Source: Tetracentron sinense
Lineage: Eukaryota > Streptophyta > Magnoliopsida > Trochodendrales > Trochodendraceae
DNA length: 64,000 nt
Assembly (NCBI GenBank): GCA_015143295.1
Contig: CM026557.1
Span: 30,823,965-30,887,964, forward strand
Direction: 5' to 3'
In this document: in pieces, positions 11,281 to 24,235 of the stretch
Position numbering within the stretch: position 1 is the stretch's first letter
Layout of the letters: each line of letters begins with the position of its first letter
Notes under the pieces: model-generated
Databases searched by the model: none
What the model was told of the DNA's origin: nothing
Seen by the model: only the letters and a program-made list of their open reading frames with translations
Program-made: the position numbers and the translations under genes

Positions 11281-11466
11281 TTGCTCTAACTCAGCCTTTT
11301 GGGCCGGTGAAGCATCTGGAGGAATTTCGGGTTTAGGTGTCTTAAGACATAGGTCAAGGTTATCAGCAACAAATACTATTCTAATTTTTCTTTTCCAGTC
11401 TACATAGTTAGTTCCTACTAACTTTTCATCACGAAGAATTTCAGTCAATGGGTGTAGGCCTGTCAT
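11281..11466 (-). pseudogene. Copia gag N-terminus, truncated
   Basis: From an ATG at 11466 the minus strand reads HPLTEILRDEKLVGTNYVDWKRK and continues to SPAQKAELEQ. This is the start of a Copia Gag (NxLxGxNYxxWKRxLxxxL pattern). About 62 residues remain. The open frame then runs into the abutting LTR, whose GTCGAC block is translated as a meaningless tail, so the junction near 11281 is a fusion, not a natural end. The rest of gag and all of pol are missing. Confidence 0.8.
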
Positions 11467-13142
11467 GATCTAATCAAATGACAAAAATAGATAGTATTAG
11501 GGATCTATTGTATTCATTAATACCTATTAGATTATGGGTCTGTTTCTAATGGTATTGCCAATTTGGGAAAAATCAATTGGAATTGAAAACCTAGACACTG
11601 GCTTAATGTGATCCTGCCTTTGGGCACATCATCACATTGCTTTGAATAGGCAGATAGAAACTATCTTCTCCAATTTCACAGATCTCATATTGTGAATTCT
11701 GGAGCATTCAATCTACTGTCTAATCTATAAGGGATGTTATACTCACGCTTTGGCGTTATTGTATAATATCTCATATTCATGTGCCCACCTACCATGAACC
11801 TAATAAATACCTAGTGAAAGCTCACACTTTAGCATTATTGTTCCCACTATTTGCTTATATAGTTTTCACCATGTTCATACGTAAGTGAGAGGGATTGGGC
11901 CCGGCTTTGACCTGTCAGCTTACTCACACTCCCCACTATAGGATCACATAGTGTATGGTAGAAGATCATAATACTTAGGGACTTGTCCCCAGTCTTATAT
12001 ACACATGATATATTAGGGCAATTATTTCAACAGAATAATTAAACATATAAACATATATCATCTCATGATAAAATAAACAAGTATCATCTCATGATAATAA
12101 AAACAATAATATACGAGATTAATCGTTATGGGTCAATAAATTAAAATACATGGATGCAAGAGAATAAGATACGAATAAAGGCAACTCGCAAACTCCTTCA
12201 TGATCCCTTCCTTTATCATCTTATCGAGATCATCATCGTAGCATCCTCCTTAACAGCATCTCCACCAATGCATGATAATAATGGCATTAGGGAAACCAGT
12301 ATTCCATTCACCCTTTTCAGGGAAACCGAATGAATCTGCCCTTTATAGATTGCCAAAACCTACTACATATTATCCTCTAATATGAATGCATGAATGATAA
12401 AAAATTTATCATAAAATATGATCCATAACTATAATCTCATATAAAAAAGATGCTACATGGTGATGGAGTAATTTTTCTTATTTTAAAAGGATTTAAAATT
12501 TGATAACAATTATTAATTCGCTCGATAAATCTATATCTTATATAGATCAAACCCCAGAAAAAATAAAAAAATTATATTTTCCATAAAACAATTTTCATAA
12601 AATTATTTTTAAAATTATAAGATAGAATTTTCTTAAAATCTCTACAATATTTAATTTGTTTATCGAATGCAAGATCCTTTCTTGAATGCAAGATCCTTTC
12701 ATATAGATTGGTTCTACTATTATCCAAGATTAAAATAAAATTTAAGAGAATCAAAAGTCCTAAATATGATCTCATCATAAATTAGGGTTTTATAATTTTT
12801 TGAATAAAATATATTTATGGGAAAAATCATATATCAATTATTTTAAACAATTAATAAATATATATTAAATGATCAAATCATTTAAAAATTTTTCAAAATA
12901 AACTCTTTATTTCGAATTTAATTATATCATATATAATGCTAGTTTTTAAAATTATTAAATTATCATTATCAAATCTCATTCAATAATTTAATAAAATAAT
13001 TATTTATTTTTTCATCTCATGAACAAATAAAATAATAAAAACTACGAGCAATATTAAATAGATCTAAATAAAATTCATCTCATGAATTAAATCATCCATT
13101 TAATTACCTTAATAAAATAAACAAAAAATACTCCCTAACCAT
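11467..13142 (-). other. 5' leader of the minus-strand Copia element
   Basis: Non-coding DNA between the primer-binding site and the gag start. It is very AT-rich from 12370 to 13140. No gene or second domain seen. The length (about 1.7 kb) is long for a Copia leader; a buried insertion is possible but I could not delimit one. Confidence 0.55.
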
Positions 13143-13154
13143 GCTCTGATACCA
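13143..13154 (-). other. Primer-binding site, initiator tRNA-Met
   Basis: On the minus strand this reads TGGTATCAGAGC, matching the 3' end of plant initiator tRNA-Met. It lies two bases inside the LTR end, as expected, and fixes the orientation and LTR boundary of the Copia element. Confidence 0.92.
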
Positions 13155-13156
13155 CT

Positions 13157-15383
13157 TGAAGGGGGATCCAGATAAAATTTATGCAGAAAATAGGATCCCC
13201 TAGATCGTAACACCATAGAAAACATCAAATTCTATCTAAAAGTTTTAGTCATATCACCTCGGTGAATGATGTTCACCGGTGAAACTTAATCCACTCGAAC
13301 CGTCAGAACTCTTTGTAGAGATTTCTCGAAGAAATACTCGAAGCTCGATCCTTATTCTTCGCTATCCCCATGAAGTTTTAGAATCTTTATTTAGAATTGA
13401 TGAATCAAGAGGAAGAAGATGGAGTAATGGTGTAGACCTTCTATCACCAAAAACCCTAAGGTTCAAAACCCTAGAATTTGAAGAACCCAACTTGGATGCA
13501 CCTAGTAGCTCATGAAAATCCCTAGGGACACTCCTTAGGGGCTCACGGTTTGGAGAGAGAGGAGAGAGTGTGAAAGTTTTTTTGGAGAATCTTACTTTAT
13601 AGTCTAGGGTGTTGGGGTATTTATAGACTAGGATCCTATCCTAATCCTATTCCAACTTGATCTTATCCCTTAGAAATTTTTTATCAATAATAACTCTTAT
13701 TATTATTTAAATAATATCCTAGTTTATCTATAACTACTTTAGCTATAGTAAACCTACCATTTAAGGAGTCCTTATTAATTGAGGATTCCTCAAATAAAGG
13801 GATTAGTCAACAACCAACATAAGGTAGGAATCCTAGTCAAACTAGGAAACCTTAACCACAAAGGGGAGGGCGTGAGCATCAGGGGCGTGAGCTATGGGGA
13901 GTTTTGGACTCCTAGTTTGGATCCAATTCCTTCTCATCTTAATTCTAATTGCAATCCAACAATTTGATTTAAATTCCATAATAAAAGGAATTATATTTTA
14001 ACAATTATTCAATTAACCTAATCCTAATCCAATTAGGATTACTCCAAGGGGGCACCCAACCCTAGGGTTTTAATCCATGGGTTTGAGCCCATATTAAAGG
14101 TCCATATTAAATGGGTTTCTGCATATGGGTCAAACCCATTTCCCCTTCAATTATGTTAATTAAATAATTACTAAAATAGTCCCTAGATTTAAATTAACAA
14201 TTAATTTAAACCATAGATTAACTTTTAATCTATTTAATTAATGATTAACTTTTAATCACTTAAATAATTGATTAACATTTAATCAATTATTGTGCTTGTA
14301 TTTCTTACGTGAGCATCTCCACAGATTGCTCTGGGACATTCTTACCCTGGCTTACCCAATGTTATCCCATTGACCCTAAACAGGAATTACATCGGAATTG
14401 CAAGTGACGTGAGATATCCATGTTGCAATTGAATCCCAGTGTATGAACATTAACCAATACGGATCCTGCCACATGAATTTTTAATTCATTTTATCCTTCC
14501 AAATACATTATCCCTAATGGGCCTTCGAGATTGACTTAGTATCTAACTCATAGCCCATTGCACATCATCCGGGTTTCCAAGACTTATGATTAAGCCATGA
14601 GAAACAATTTCCCATGTAAAACATTTTGAGAAAATCATTTGATAAGTATAATCTCTTTTAATAAAAGTATATTTCAAAACTTATTTTGATTTCAAAATCA
14701 CCTGCGCAGGATTTGAACTTAATCAACTGTCTTACCCGGAACTAAGATAATGTCTCAAATAAATGAGCATGGATTTCTTGTTTGAAATTCATCATGACTC
14801 AAACAGCTTTCTGACTATCCAACTGTCACTATATTGTATTCCCTAAGATAGAAAATACGTTAGTGGAATCAAAACAGTCAGATCACTGCTCAGTCATAGA
14901 TGAACACATCAGATCTAAGGATCATCGAAAGTGTTTAATGTGAATGAGAGACTAACTATCTGATAGTATGTTTATGCAAGAGGTCTCTCATTGAATGCAA
15001 TCAGTCAGTATACATTTAAGCACCCATATGCTGATGTGTAGTCTCCACTACAATAGTTCGAGATAGAACTCTACATCTCAACTATTGAGAACATCTTAGC
15101 ATTCTGGCAGCTATATAAGTGAAGTGCCCAGCTTCACCCACAACTGTGACTATATAAGGTATAAGGAACTGGAAAGTTATATCTGCATGTGATAATCTAA
15201 TCACATAACTTTCCTACAATATATCCTAAGGACCTTTATCGATATCTCATATTGTATAGATCATCTCATGATCATGGTCAATTACCCATAATGAATACAC
15301 AATAGATTAAGAAGAAGTCTTTATTAATCAAATTAATAAGAGTTTAACAATCTAACTGACTTTTCTGGGCATCATGTCTAACA
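13157..15383 (-). mobile_element. 5' LTR of minus-strand Copia element, 2.2 kb
   Basis: Read on the minus strand it begins TGTTAGACATGATGCCC at 15383 and ends CCCCCTTCA at 13157, next to the primer-binding site. A TATAAATA-type box lies near 13625-13618. Unlike the other LTRs here, the region upstream of the TATA has only an AT-rich inverted repeat (AATAATAACTC with TTATTATT near 13686-13712) and no CpG palindromes. It lies inside gag of element A. The partner target duplication is lost with the other end. Confidence 0.88.
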
Positions 15384-16426
15384 CTAACAAAGACCATAAA
15401 TGATCAGACCATCCCTAAACCTTCTTCTGAATGGATCAATGTAGAACTTGAAAGTTATAGATGGAATAGTAAGGGTCTAAATGCAATCTTCGCCGCTGTC
15501 ACACTCGAAGAATTTCGACGTATTTCTAAATGTGATACTTCGAAGGAGGCATGAGACATTCTTCAAATTACCCATGAAGGGACTACAACTGTCAAGATCT
15601 CCAAACTTTAAATACTGGCCTCTAAGTTTGAAAAGTTGATAATGAATGATGATGAAACTTTTGACAATTTTTATGCTAATTTGAGTGACATTGTCAATTC
15701 TAGCTTCAATTTAGGAGAAAGAATTCCTGAGTCTAAAATTGTTAGAAAAATTTTGAGATCTCTACCTGAGAGATTTCGATCGAAGGTTACTACCATCGAA
15801 GAGAGCAAACATGTTGATGCTCTCAAAATCGAAGAGTTGGTTGGTTCTCTCTAAACCTATGAGTTAAATCTGAACCCATCTAAGAAACCAAAATCTATTG
15901 CCTTGAAATCCGTCAAGGATCCATAGATGGTTCAGATAATGACTCTAAGGATGAAAAGAAGAGTTGACTTTATTTGCAAAGAAATTCAAATTTTTTTTGA
16001 AACTTAATAAGAGATTTAATCCGAAAAGACAAAAATCTTTTGAAAAACCCATGTCTAAGCACTTTGAAAAGAAGAAACATCTTAAAAGTGTGGACAAGAA
16101 ACCCTAAGGTGTTCAATGCTATGAATGTCAATGCTATGGTCATATTGCCACTGAGTGCTCTAATAAAAAAATATTTGAGGGCAAGACAAGGGATGACAAT
16201 GAATCTGAATCTGAGGAATCAGATAGTTCTTCTTGTGAGGAGACTAGGGGTTATGTGGCCTTCACTACATCTTTTTCTGGGGTTGAAGAATCTTCTTCAA
16301 ATGTTGTGAGTGACCAACACCATAGTGACGGTGAGGAGGATGATGAGAGTCAGAATGACTCTGATTCTGAGGGAGACCTCGAGGCAGCCTATGATGAGTT
16401 ATTTCAGGAATGCCTAAAACTAAAAA
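15384..16426 (+). pseudogene. SIRE-type Gag of element A, first part
   Basis: Plus-strand gag resuming mid-domain at about TIPKPSSEWINVE. It has the UBN2-type core (LNAIFAAV, EEFRRISKCDTSKEA, HEGTTTVKISK), then YANLSDIVNSSFNLGE, ESKIVRKILRSLPERFRSK and IEESKHVDALKIEELVGSL. A zinc knuckle CYECQCYGHIATEC (C-x2-C-x4-H-x4-C) lies near 16117-16160, followed by an acidic stretch at about 16255-16400. Several stops break the frame (before DILQ and before TYEL, for example). The N-terminus was removed by the Copia element. The protein would be the nucleocapsid/capsid precursor of a SIRE/Maximus Copia element. It continues at 19182 after an LTR insertion. Confidence 0.88.
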
Positions 16427-19181
16427 TGTCGCGACTCGAAATACCCCCTACGAGTTAGGGATATACTTCAGTTCGTGACCGCCGTATCATACACCCCGTA
16501 TGACACATTAGGCATTCGTATCAACCTGTCAACATATATCAATATGTACGTAACGAAAATAAACAGAACAATATATATTAATTACTCCTATCATTTGGTT
16601 CAAACGTGAACCAACATAACATATCCAAAATATGGAGTGGACAAGTCCAACTCTCAACATATACAAAACATCAGTATCTTCTCTCCAACAGAAATCAAAA
16701 TCAGGCCGCCTATCCCGTGATCCATCATCCTGGTAATGATCCATGGAGGGCTCCAGATCCTAGTACTCCTCCTCTATCCAAGCCTCTGTGCCACAGACAT
16801 CGAAAGGAACACGAGTACCTGCCGAAGTCAATAATCGACTGCGCATGGAATACTCAGTATCTACAAATTACTAACTAACAGTGAGACAATAATAGCATAA
16901 AGCATGCGAGACATAGAGCCATAGAGCATAGAAATCCGTGAAAACCCATATTCGTTCCTAAAAAATTTTCTTATGAGTTTCTTATGAAATCCAAAACCGT
17001 ATGAGTCTTATGAGTGTATGAGAATCAAGTATTGTGAGTTCTTTGAGTTCCTTAGAGTTCTTATGAATTCTTTTGAGTCGTGAGGTCTTAGAGCACTTAT
17101 GAGCTTGTAAGGTTCTTATGAGTTCTTGTGAGTTAGAGGTTAGTACCCGCACAACCCTGGGCTACCAACCTCCTTGATTCTTGTGAAATTTCATATGAGC
17201 ATTAACTTAGAGCCAAACCTGAGCACCCATAAAAAGACTTAGAGCCGGGTATGTAAATACCCTTCATTGAATACATCGAAGTGGGCTGCCAAGGTCCTTG
17301 ATTTCTTATGAGATTACTTAGAGCCAGACATGATATATCCTTGGATATACCCTACCCTTGACCAACCTGATGTTTGGCTTTATCCATGCTTATGAGCTTG
17401 GTAGCTTATGAGTTTTAGAGATTCTTATGAATGCTTGGATAAACCGTACTTATGCGAAATCATGGAGACATGCGAGACTTATGAGCCTTAGAGTACTTGG
17501 AAAACCATAGAGTGCATAGAGTGTTTGTGAACATCATGATAGCCTTAGAAAACTTGTAAACATGGAATCATATTCATATTACTTCAATAGTAGTGATAGT
17601 TTACACCCTCTATACAAATCATCATCCAATCAACCCAATAACATACTTTAATCATGGTTTTATTTAAGAAGAATAGCACATGGTAGGTAGTAGAGTGTAT
17701 CTGCCTTTTACAAGAACTCCTTTGAGGCTATAAAAGCTTTGATAAAGCTTATGGAATCCACTCCAAGCTTGAGAAAGCTCGAGGAAGTGAAGATCGGGCT
17801 TCAAAAGCAAGAACAAGCTTCACCTAGCGATCCTTGACAAAGCACAAGCAAAAACCTTTGCAAGAAACCCTAACTTCTCTCTCCTTTCTCTCAAAATATT
17901 CTCTAAGGGTTGTGTAAACCCTTACCCACGAGTGTGGGGCTTTATATAGGCAAAGGGGTTGGTGAAAGACCCTTACACCCTTCAAAAATATCTCCCATGG
18001 TCGGTTTTCAGCAAAAATGAAAGGAGGGGTCGACCGGAGGTGTGACCGGTCGACCGGTAGTGTTTGGGGCCCTTTGGAATAATCCCCCATGCAAAAAAGT
18101 TTGAGACGGGTCGACCCCTGGTCTGACCGGTCGACCCTTAGTGGAGGGGTCGACCGCTGGTCTCCCGCTCAAGCTGCCCTGTTTTGTTTGCCTCTCTGTT
18201 TCAGCCATAACTTTTGACTCGGTGATCTGATTTTGATGATTCAACTTGTGTTGGATTCTACATTCAAAGGGAAACAACTTTTATGTTTTTTACAAAGCCT
18301 AATTATGAGTTTTAAATGATCAAAATGGGCCCACAAGTGGACTAGTCCAAACTGTTCCAGAAATTCTCAGCAGACCAGGTTCCGAAAATCCCACATTTGA
18401 CTTTACTTCTAATCCAAATCTCAAAAAGTGATAAACATGAAACCTAAAGAGGGGTTCAATACCTTTCTAAAGGTTCAAAAATCACTCAATTCCGATTAGA
18501 GAAGACAAAACTAGAGGTCCACAAAGATGAGGTTATGGTAAAACATTCACCCTTTTTGACACTTAAGAGTATTTTATACTCTCTTACCTTTGCTCTAACA
18601 CCATACTCACACCTCATTACTCATTCCCCACGGGATCTTAACCCACCTTGATGATCCCTGAACATATACCAATATGCATGAGAGGTCCCGACCTCGTTAT
18701 GCTTCGTGCACTAGCACTATTCACCATACTATTCACTAAGACCCTTTTAAGCACTTAGGGTATTTTATGCCGATGTTTTTCCCCACTTAGAGCATCTTTG
18801 TTCTCTATCTCTGAGATCCAACACATGCACATAAAACCCTCACTTGACTCACCATAAAACCAAGAACATACTAGAAGGCCTTAGGCCAATACCCAAGGGC
18901 ATTAGTCACTACCCTATTCACAGCGCTATTCACAACATTGTCAACTTAGTTCCTAAGGTTCTACATTCGTACATAGGGTATTTTATACCCTATGATTTTA
19001 TATACTGAGCGGATTATTCTACTCTTCTTTTGAGACATTTTTCCCCTAATCAAGAACACCTAAAAGGTTTTAGGCCTTTACACACACTAATCAAGAACAC
19101 CTAAAAGGCTTTAGGCCTTTACACACACTAGGCAGGTGCACTATTCACATGAACAGTGAACCTAAATTCTGGGGCTCTACA
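16427..19181 (-). mobile_element. Solo chromovirus-type LTR inside gag A, 2.76 kb
   Basis: The low end TGTCGCGACTCGAAATA and the high end GGGGCTCTACA are reverse complements of the family termini (TGTAGA...; ...GTCGCGACA). Flanks are AAAAA on the left and GAAAA on the right, a 5-bp target duplication with one mismatch in an A-rich site. The gag coiled-coil reads continuously across if the LTR is removed. It includes a CTTATGAG array (16970-17480), a TATA box near 17941 and a GTCGAC block. No coding sequence. Confidence 0.88.
17941..18160 (-). promoter_or_regulatory. LTR TATA box and GGTCGACC block
   Basis: TATATAAA on the minus strand at 17948-17941. About 75 bp upstream in sense, 18022-18160 holds five or more GTCGAC sites, two of them in the longer palindromes GGTCGACC and CCGGTCGACCGG. 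Position and content match 11090-11280. Confidence 0.6.
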
Positions 19182-19920
19182 GAAAAAGGTTCAGTTTTCC
19201 ATGTCCAAAAAGATCAAATCTATTGAAATGGAAAAAGATGCCTTAGACCAAGTGGCTTCATGGTTGAGAGCTCTTGTGTCACAGTTTGAGGAAGAGAAGG
19301 CTTCCCTCCTTGCCAAGACTCAGCTACTTGAATATGATTTACATGTTTTTCTTGATGAAAAGACAAGTCTTGAAATCAAGTTGGCCGATCTTGAGTAAAA
19401 TCAGAGGTGTGGAGATGTGAAGGGAACTCCATCCACCTCGAACACTGAGCCTGGTGCTAAAACGCGCCCTCCTGTTAAAGGAAAGGTCCCTTCTACTTAG
19501 AAATTCATTCCTACATGTCATAAATGTGGAGTGAATGGTCATATTAAGCCTCAATGTCCTAAACTTCGAAGAGTGCCCAATCATGGTTTTGAGAACCAAA
19601 ATAACTTAAATGAGAATCTTCAAAGGAGAGTTGATATCCTAGTAGAGATGTCTAGGAAGTTAAATGATGATATATTAAATATCTATGATAACTCTAGATA
19701 GTAGCATGGTCATAACACTCCTCATGCTAGATATAGAGGAGGTAACGGGGAGAATCATAATGCCCGCCATAATTCTAGGACTCAATCATGGAAATGGAAG
19801 AACAGGAGCAAGAGGCAAAATGTCATACCTACCTCAACTGAAACGGTTAGAGACCAATGGGTCAATCAAACTGCTAAAACCGTTTGGGTGAGAAAGGAAG
19901 ACCTGAGGGGCTTCACTTAG
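19182..19920 (+). pseudogene. SIRE-type Gag of element A, C-terminal part
   Basis: Continuation of gag after the LTR. A predicted coiled coil (MSKKIKSIEMEKDALDQVAS through LEIKLADLE) is followed by a second zinc knuckle CHKCGVNGHIKPQC near 19519-19560, a basic Asn/Arg-rich tail and the ending VWVRKEDLRGFT with a stop at 19918-19920. A matching ending (VWVRKEDLKSFT) is seen in element B. Internal stops and shifts mark it as dead. No protease follows. Confidence 0.85.
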
Positions 19921-21665
19921 CCCTTGCCTATCATAGCCTAGGGTGTGCTTTGTTTGCTATATCTTGTCCTAGTGCTATACTTGTGTATTCTAGTAGTTAT
20001 ATTTTTTTGCTTTGGTTTGTTTTTCTGTTTTCTTTATTTTGAAAAATCCAAAAAAATTGAAAAACTATAAAAATTCAAAAATATTTTTTTGTCATGTTGT
20101 CCTTGTTTGACTTGCATGATCTGCATTCCTTGTGTGATCTCTATTTCCATACTTGTCCAGGGTTGAACATGAGTTTGTTGCTGATTGAGGATATATCACC
20201 TGCATAGTCTCTTGGTTAGGCTGAAAATTAGACTGGTTTTATCTTGCACAGTTAGAGATTTATTCATGTGTGTATGCTTTACAAATTTCGCATGCACTTT
20301 GACTGATTCTATTGAGAGGTCTATTTTCCAATCTGTAGGTGTTTGAATTATCTTAATAGTGTGACCTTGGTTGACCAATCTAGAATGACCATTTTGTTAG
20401 TCATCCCCCTTTTGGGTATCCTCCATGAGCAAAAATTGCTGCAATGAAAAGGGCTACCTACTGGGCTAGTGTGAAGTCACTATTGGATGCAAACAGTATG
20501 AAATGGCTACCTAGGTGGATAGTAGGTATCTATCTGGGTCACTAGAGTGAAAGCCCTTATTGCTAATAGCTAGTAGGACTACCTACCCGGATAGTGTGAA
20601 AGCCATCATTGCATGAAAAGATATGTTCAGGCAAAGAACATCAAGAGAAATCTTATAAAATTTTATAGGTAATTGACCAAAAATAAAAGAAGAATATTTA
20701 GTCAAATAAAATGGAAAAAATGAGCACCAAAATGTAAAAAATTAGTATATCTGGATCTAACTAGGTTTGACTTCTAAGATTTATGTCTTCGGGAGTCTCC
20801 TTAGTGGTTAATGTCATATCCTTGGAAAGGAAAAGAAACCTTGATCTAGTCTCTTGTCAGACCACCACTACACACATATTGCTTCACTTTTGAACTGTTC
20901 ACTAAAGGTGTGTGAATTGGCTATGCTTTAGCATTCCGTGAGATTTAGTTAGATGTGTATCCTCAGTCGGACTAACTAATCATGCTCTTCATTGGATTTG
21001 TAATTTTAAATTACTAATGCTTTTGATGCATGTTTGTGTGACACGTGATATTTTTTTTGTTTTCTTTTTGTTTTGGCATGGGCCTTTCTAGCATAAGTGC
21101 CCTATTTTTGGTGGTGTCCTTGATCTTAGGGGGAGAATATCAAGTTGAGTTGTTGAGGGGGAGTTTGTGCTTGAGTTGTTGAGGGGGAGTTTGTGCTTTA
21201 TATTTCTATTTTGTTCCTCGTTCTCTAAGTCCCCTCTTTATCTGCATTTACTTGGTTGTACTGTGATTGCCTTGATATTTCACATGTGTTAAATTGGTAT
21301 CTTATTTTTGATATTGGCATCATGATTACCTTTGGCAATTGTACCAAAAAGGGTGAGAATGTTGGGTACTATTTCCCAAGTTCAGTACATTCCTTGCATT
21401 ACCTGTGCTTATTTATTTTTATATCCCATACATACTTCACTGAGTGTTTTGTCTATGAGCATGTGCAGGTGCAGGGTTGCAACAGACAGATACTACTTGA
21501 CAAGAGCTTAAGTGTCTTAATTTAAGATGATTTTTCAAATGGTGTCATGTAATAGTGTTGGAGTCATGTAATGTCCTAATTCGCCGTTTTGATGTGTTTG
21601 GGTGAGTTTGTATGAAGTCATGTACTTCAATTTGGTTTTGCCACAGAATTGCCATAGGGGGAGAT
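19921..21665 (+). other. Non-coding internal region of element A with polypurine tract
   Basis: There is no protease, integrase, reverse transcriptase or RNase H between the gag stop and the 3' LTR. The same region recurs in element B (28978-30700, inverted) with recognisable similarity. It contains about three imperfect 70-80 bp units at 20437-20625 (GGCTACCTA...GGATAGTGTGAAAGCC), a 29-bp tandem copy around GTTGAGGGGGAGTTTGTGC at about 21145-21200, and AGGGGGA purine runs. The last, ATAGGGGGAGAT at about 21654-21665, is the polypurine tract directly before the LTR. Confidence 0.75.
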
Positions 21666-22129
21666 TGTAAAGTTCATGTTTTATGTTTTGGCTTATTCTG
21701 GTGTCAAAACAAGTGAATCTAGGTGATTAGGTGTGTATCTTGTGTCGTTGCCTTTAAGCATCTATGACAAGTGAAGTTGAAGACCATTGAAGACTTGGTT
21801 GATCATTTCCTTCATAGGATGGTAAGTGACCTAGATACCATGTGAACATAGGTGGGAATTGACTTAGAATAATCATAATAGGATACCTTAGGTGGTAAGT
21901 GACCTAGACTAATCATATGGACCCGAGGTGATTAGATATGTAGCCCAAAACAAGTTTAAAATTCTGAAAAATTGCAAAAAACTAAGGTTGCTTGTAGGTG
22001 GCATATCTCCCAAACTCTAGCTTAGATTTTGCTCCATAATATATCAAATTGACCATGTCGAAAAGAGATACAACTTTCATGAAGAGTGCAAGAATTGAAA
22101 ATGCATTTTTAAATTCGGGTTTGCACCTC

Positions 22130-22384
22130 AGGGTCGACCCTGGGCATTGAGGGTCCACCCTGGGTATAAAAAAATATGTATGGCAAAATGAGGCAGAGAG
22201 TGCAAAATATGAGGGTCGACCCTGGAGGATAGTTGGGTCGACCGAAGTGGGGAGTTGGGCCAACCCAAGTATCCTCCAGGGTCAACCCTGATATGAGAGT
22301 TTTGCCAAATCCATTTTTTTGCCTATTTTGGGTTTTTAAAACACTTTTAGCAACTTCTAATCATTGTTTTTGATTCCCTATAAA
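22130..22384 (+). promoter_or_regulatory. GGGTCGACC block and TATA box of LTR A
   Basis: AGGGTCGACCCTGG-type palindromes and near-palindromes (22130-22285) lie about 95 bp before CTATAAAG at about 22378-22384. The block is GC- and CpG-rich against an AT-rich LTR. Confidence 0.6.
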
Positions 22385-22783
22385 GTGTGAACCTTTCTAG
22401 TTCGTGGAGAATAACTTTGCGAGAGTATAGAGAGGGTTTTTAACTCCTTCTAGAGTTCTTAAAAACTCTAGAAAGTAATTGTTCTCCTCCCCTTTGATTG
22501 ATGCTTTTATCCTAGAGTTTTGCAAGCCAATGCTATATTCTTGCTTGCTTGGACTTTTCCATTGATGGTGTAGAGCCCCGGACCTTTTTACAGTTAATAC
22601 ATGACACTATCGTTGTCATTTTGCCTTTTTAAGAGGTAAAATTAATAAATAAGGAAGAATTTCAAATTTTCGAAATGTCAGAAATGTTCCTTTTCGAAGT
22701 ACGAATACAACGCAAGTTGAATCGTCAAAATCGGATGAACGAGTCAAGAGATATGGCCAAAACAGTCTGGACCTACAGGCAAT

Positions 22784-22936
22784 CGTAGCTCGGAAGGCAC
22801 TAAGGACGTAGCTCGGTTATGCGCTAAGGACGTAGCTCGGTTATGCGCTAAGGACGTAGCTCGGTTAGGCACTAAGGACGTAGCTCGGTTATGCGCTAAG
22901 GACGTAGCTCGGTTAGGCACTAAGGACGTAGCTCGG
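22784..22936. repeat. 24-bp minisatellite
   Basis: About six and a half units of CGTAGCTCGG plus TTATGCGCTAAGGA, with two alternating variants (TTATGCGC and TTAGGCAC). Because 24 is divisible by three, the minus frame stays open and gives an eight-residue peptide repeat, but nothing else supports a gene. Confidence 0.92.
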
Positions 22937-23111
22937 GCAACGTGCTCTGATAAGGCACAGACAATGCACAGCCAACGGGTGCGTTGTGCAACAGACAACG
23001 GTTACGTCTTGCAGCAGACGACGTGTACGTTATACTGCACAATGGGCACGTTGTACATAAGACAACGGACTACGAGTTCAGCACTATGCACGACACAACG
23101 TAACAACGGGC

Positions 23112-23317
23112 TTGGCACTATTCACAGCACAACGAGTTGGCACTGTTCACAGCACAAGGAGTTGGCACTGTTCACAGCACAACGAGTTGGCACTATTCAC
23201 AGCACAACGAGTTGGTACTATTCACAGCACAACGAGTGGGCACTGGTCACAGCACAACGAGTTGGCACTGTTCACAGCACAACGAGTTGGCACTGTTCAC
23301 AGCACAACGAGTTCGGC
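23112..23317. repeat. 25-bp minisatellite
   Basis: About eight units of GCACAACGAG plus TTGGCACTGTTCACA, with single-base variants. The unit length cycles through all three frames, which explains three overlapping open frames with the same repeated peptides. Confidence 0.92.
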
Positions 23318-24235
23318 ACTCGTGTTTTTACAGAAATTTAGTAAGGGTATTATGGTCTTTTGTCAGTTCACTCTTACCTTAAGAGTTTAACCCGAACCTT
23401 TAGGGCATCATTCGACACTTAGAGAGATTGGGAGATAAGAAGAGAGGAGAAGGCGATTCTTAAACCTAGGGTTTCCAGTTGGGAGAGAAATCGAAGGGTT
23501 TTGAGACCCTAGATCACTCCCAGTCCGGTTTTTCTTCAAGATCTCGGCCCAAGCTCGTGCGAAGCTCGTGTTCCAAGCTAGGACAGCAACTTACAGTCGT
23601 TTGGAAGAGGGATTTCTTCCTCATCTCTTCCAGGTCGGTACTTCTTACTACCCTCCTAGTTATAGTCCCTCTTTCCCCTTCTTTCTCTTTATTTTCTTTC
23701 ATTTTCACATGTGCTATGAGATGGATGAATGGTAAATGGTGAATGGTGAATGGAGATGGAATGGGCGATTGGATGCCAATGGTTGTGTGATGAACAAATG
23801 GGGAAGGGCATTGTTCCAATAATGAATATACATGTATGATTTGAGTAAAATCCATCTAGAAAAGCATGTTGTAGGGTAAATCCATAATGAACACACCATG
23901 TTTGATGAAATGCCAAGGTGAATAAAGTGAGCTGTAAATTAGTAAGTGCATGCCTAATAAATTCTGAATATTGCTAGGGCCCATGATAGTGTGTTGCTTG
24001 CTTTCCCAAAAAAATGCTACGAATATTACATTGCTCAATCTTTGATGCTATATGTGTTGTGAAATTTCCCAAATGTCATCTTTAAATTTGAATGCAAGTA
24101 TGTACACGGTTCCCACGAGCACGGCATGCATGACATGATTTATCGAGGTTTTCAAGAACATGGTTAGAGGTGGGACATATCCTATGATATGTTTTACCTC
24201 GCTTTTCACAAGAAGACAAGAACCAACATTACATG

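Noticed and set aside
22784..23317. CRISPR-like regularly spaced repeats
   Set aside because: Units are head-to-tail without unique spacers, in a plant LTR; these are minisatellites.
22964..23390. Open frames with repeated peptides over the 25-bp array
   Set aside because: All three frames are open because of the unit length. No start context or domain.
23479..23855. Overlapping plus- and minus-strand frames of 60-113 codons
   Set aside because: They lie inside the solo LTR 22569-25154 and lack domains.
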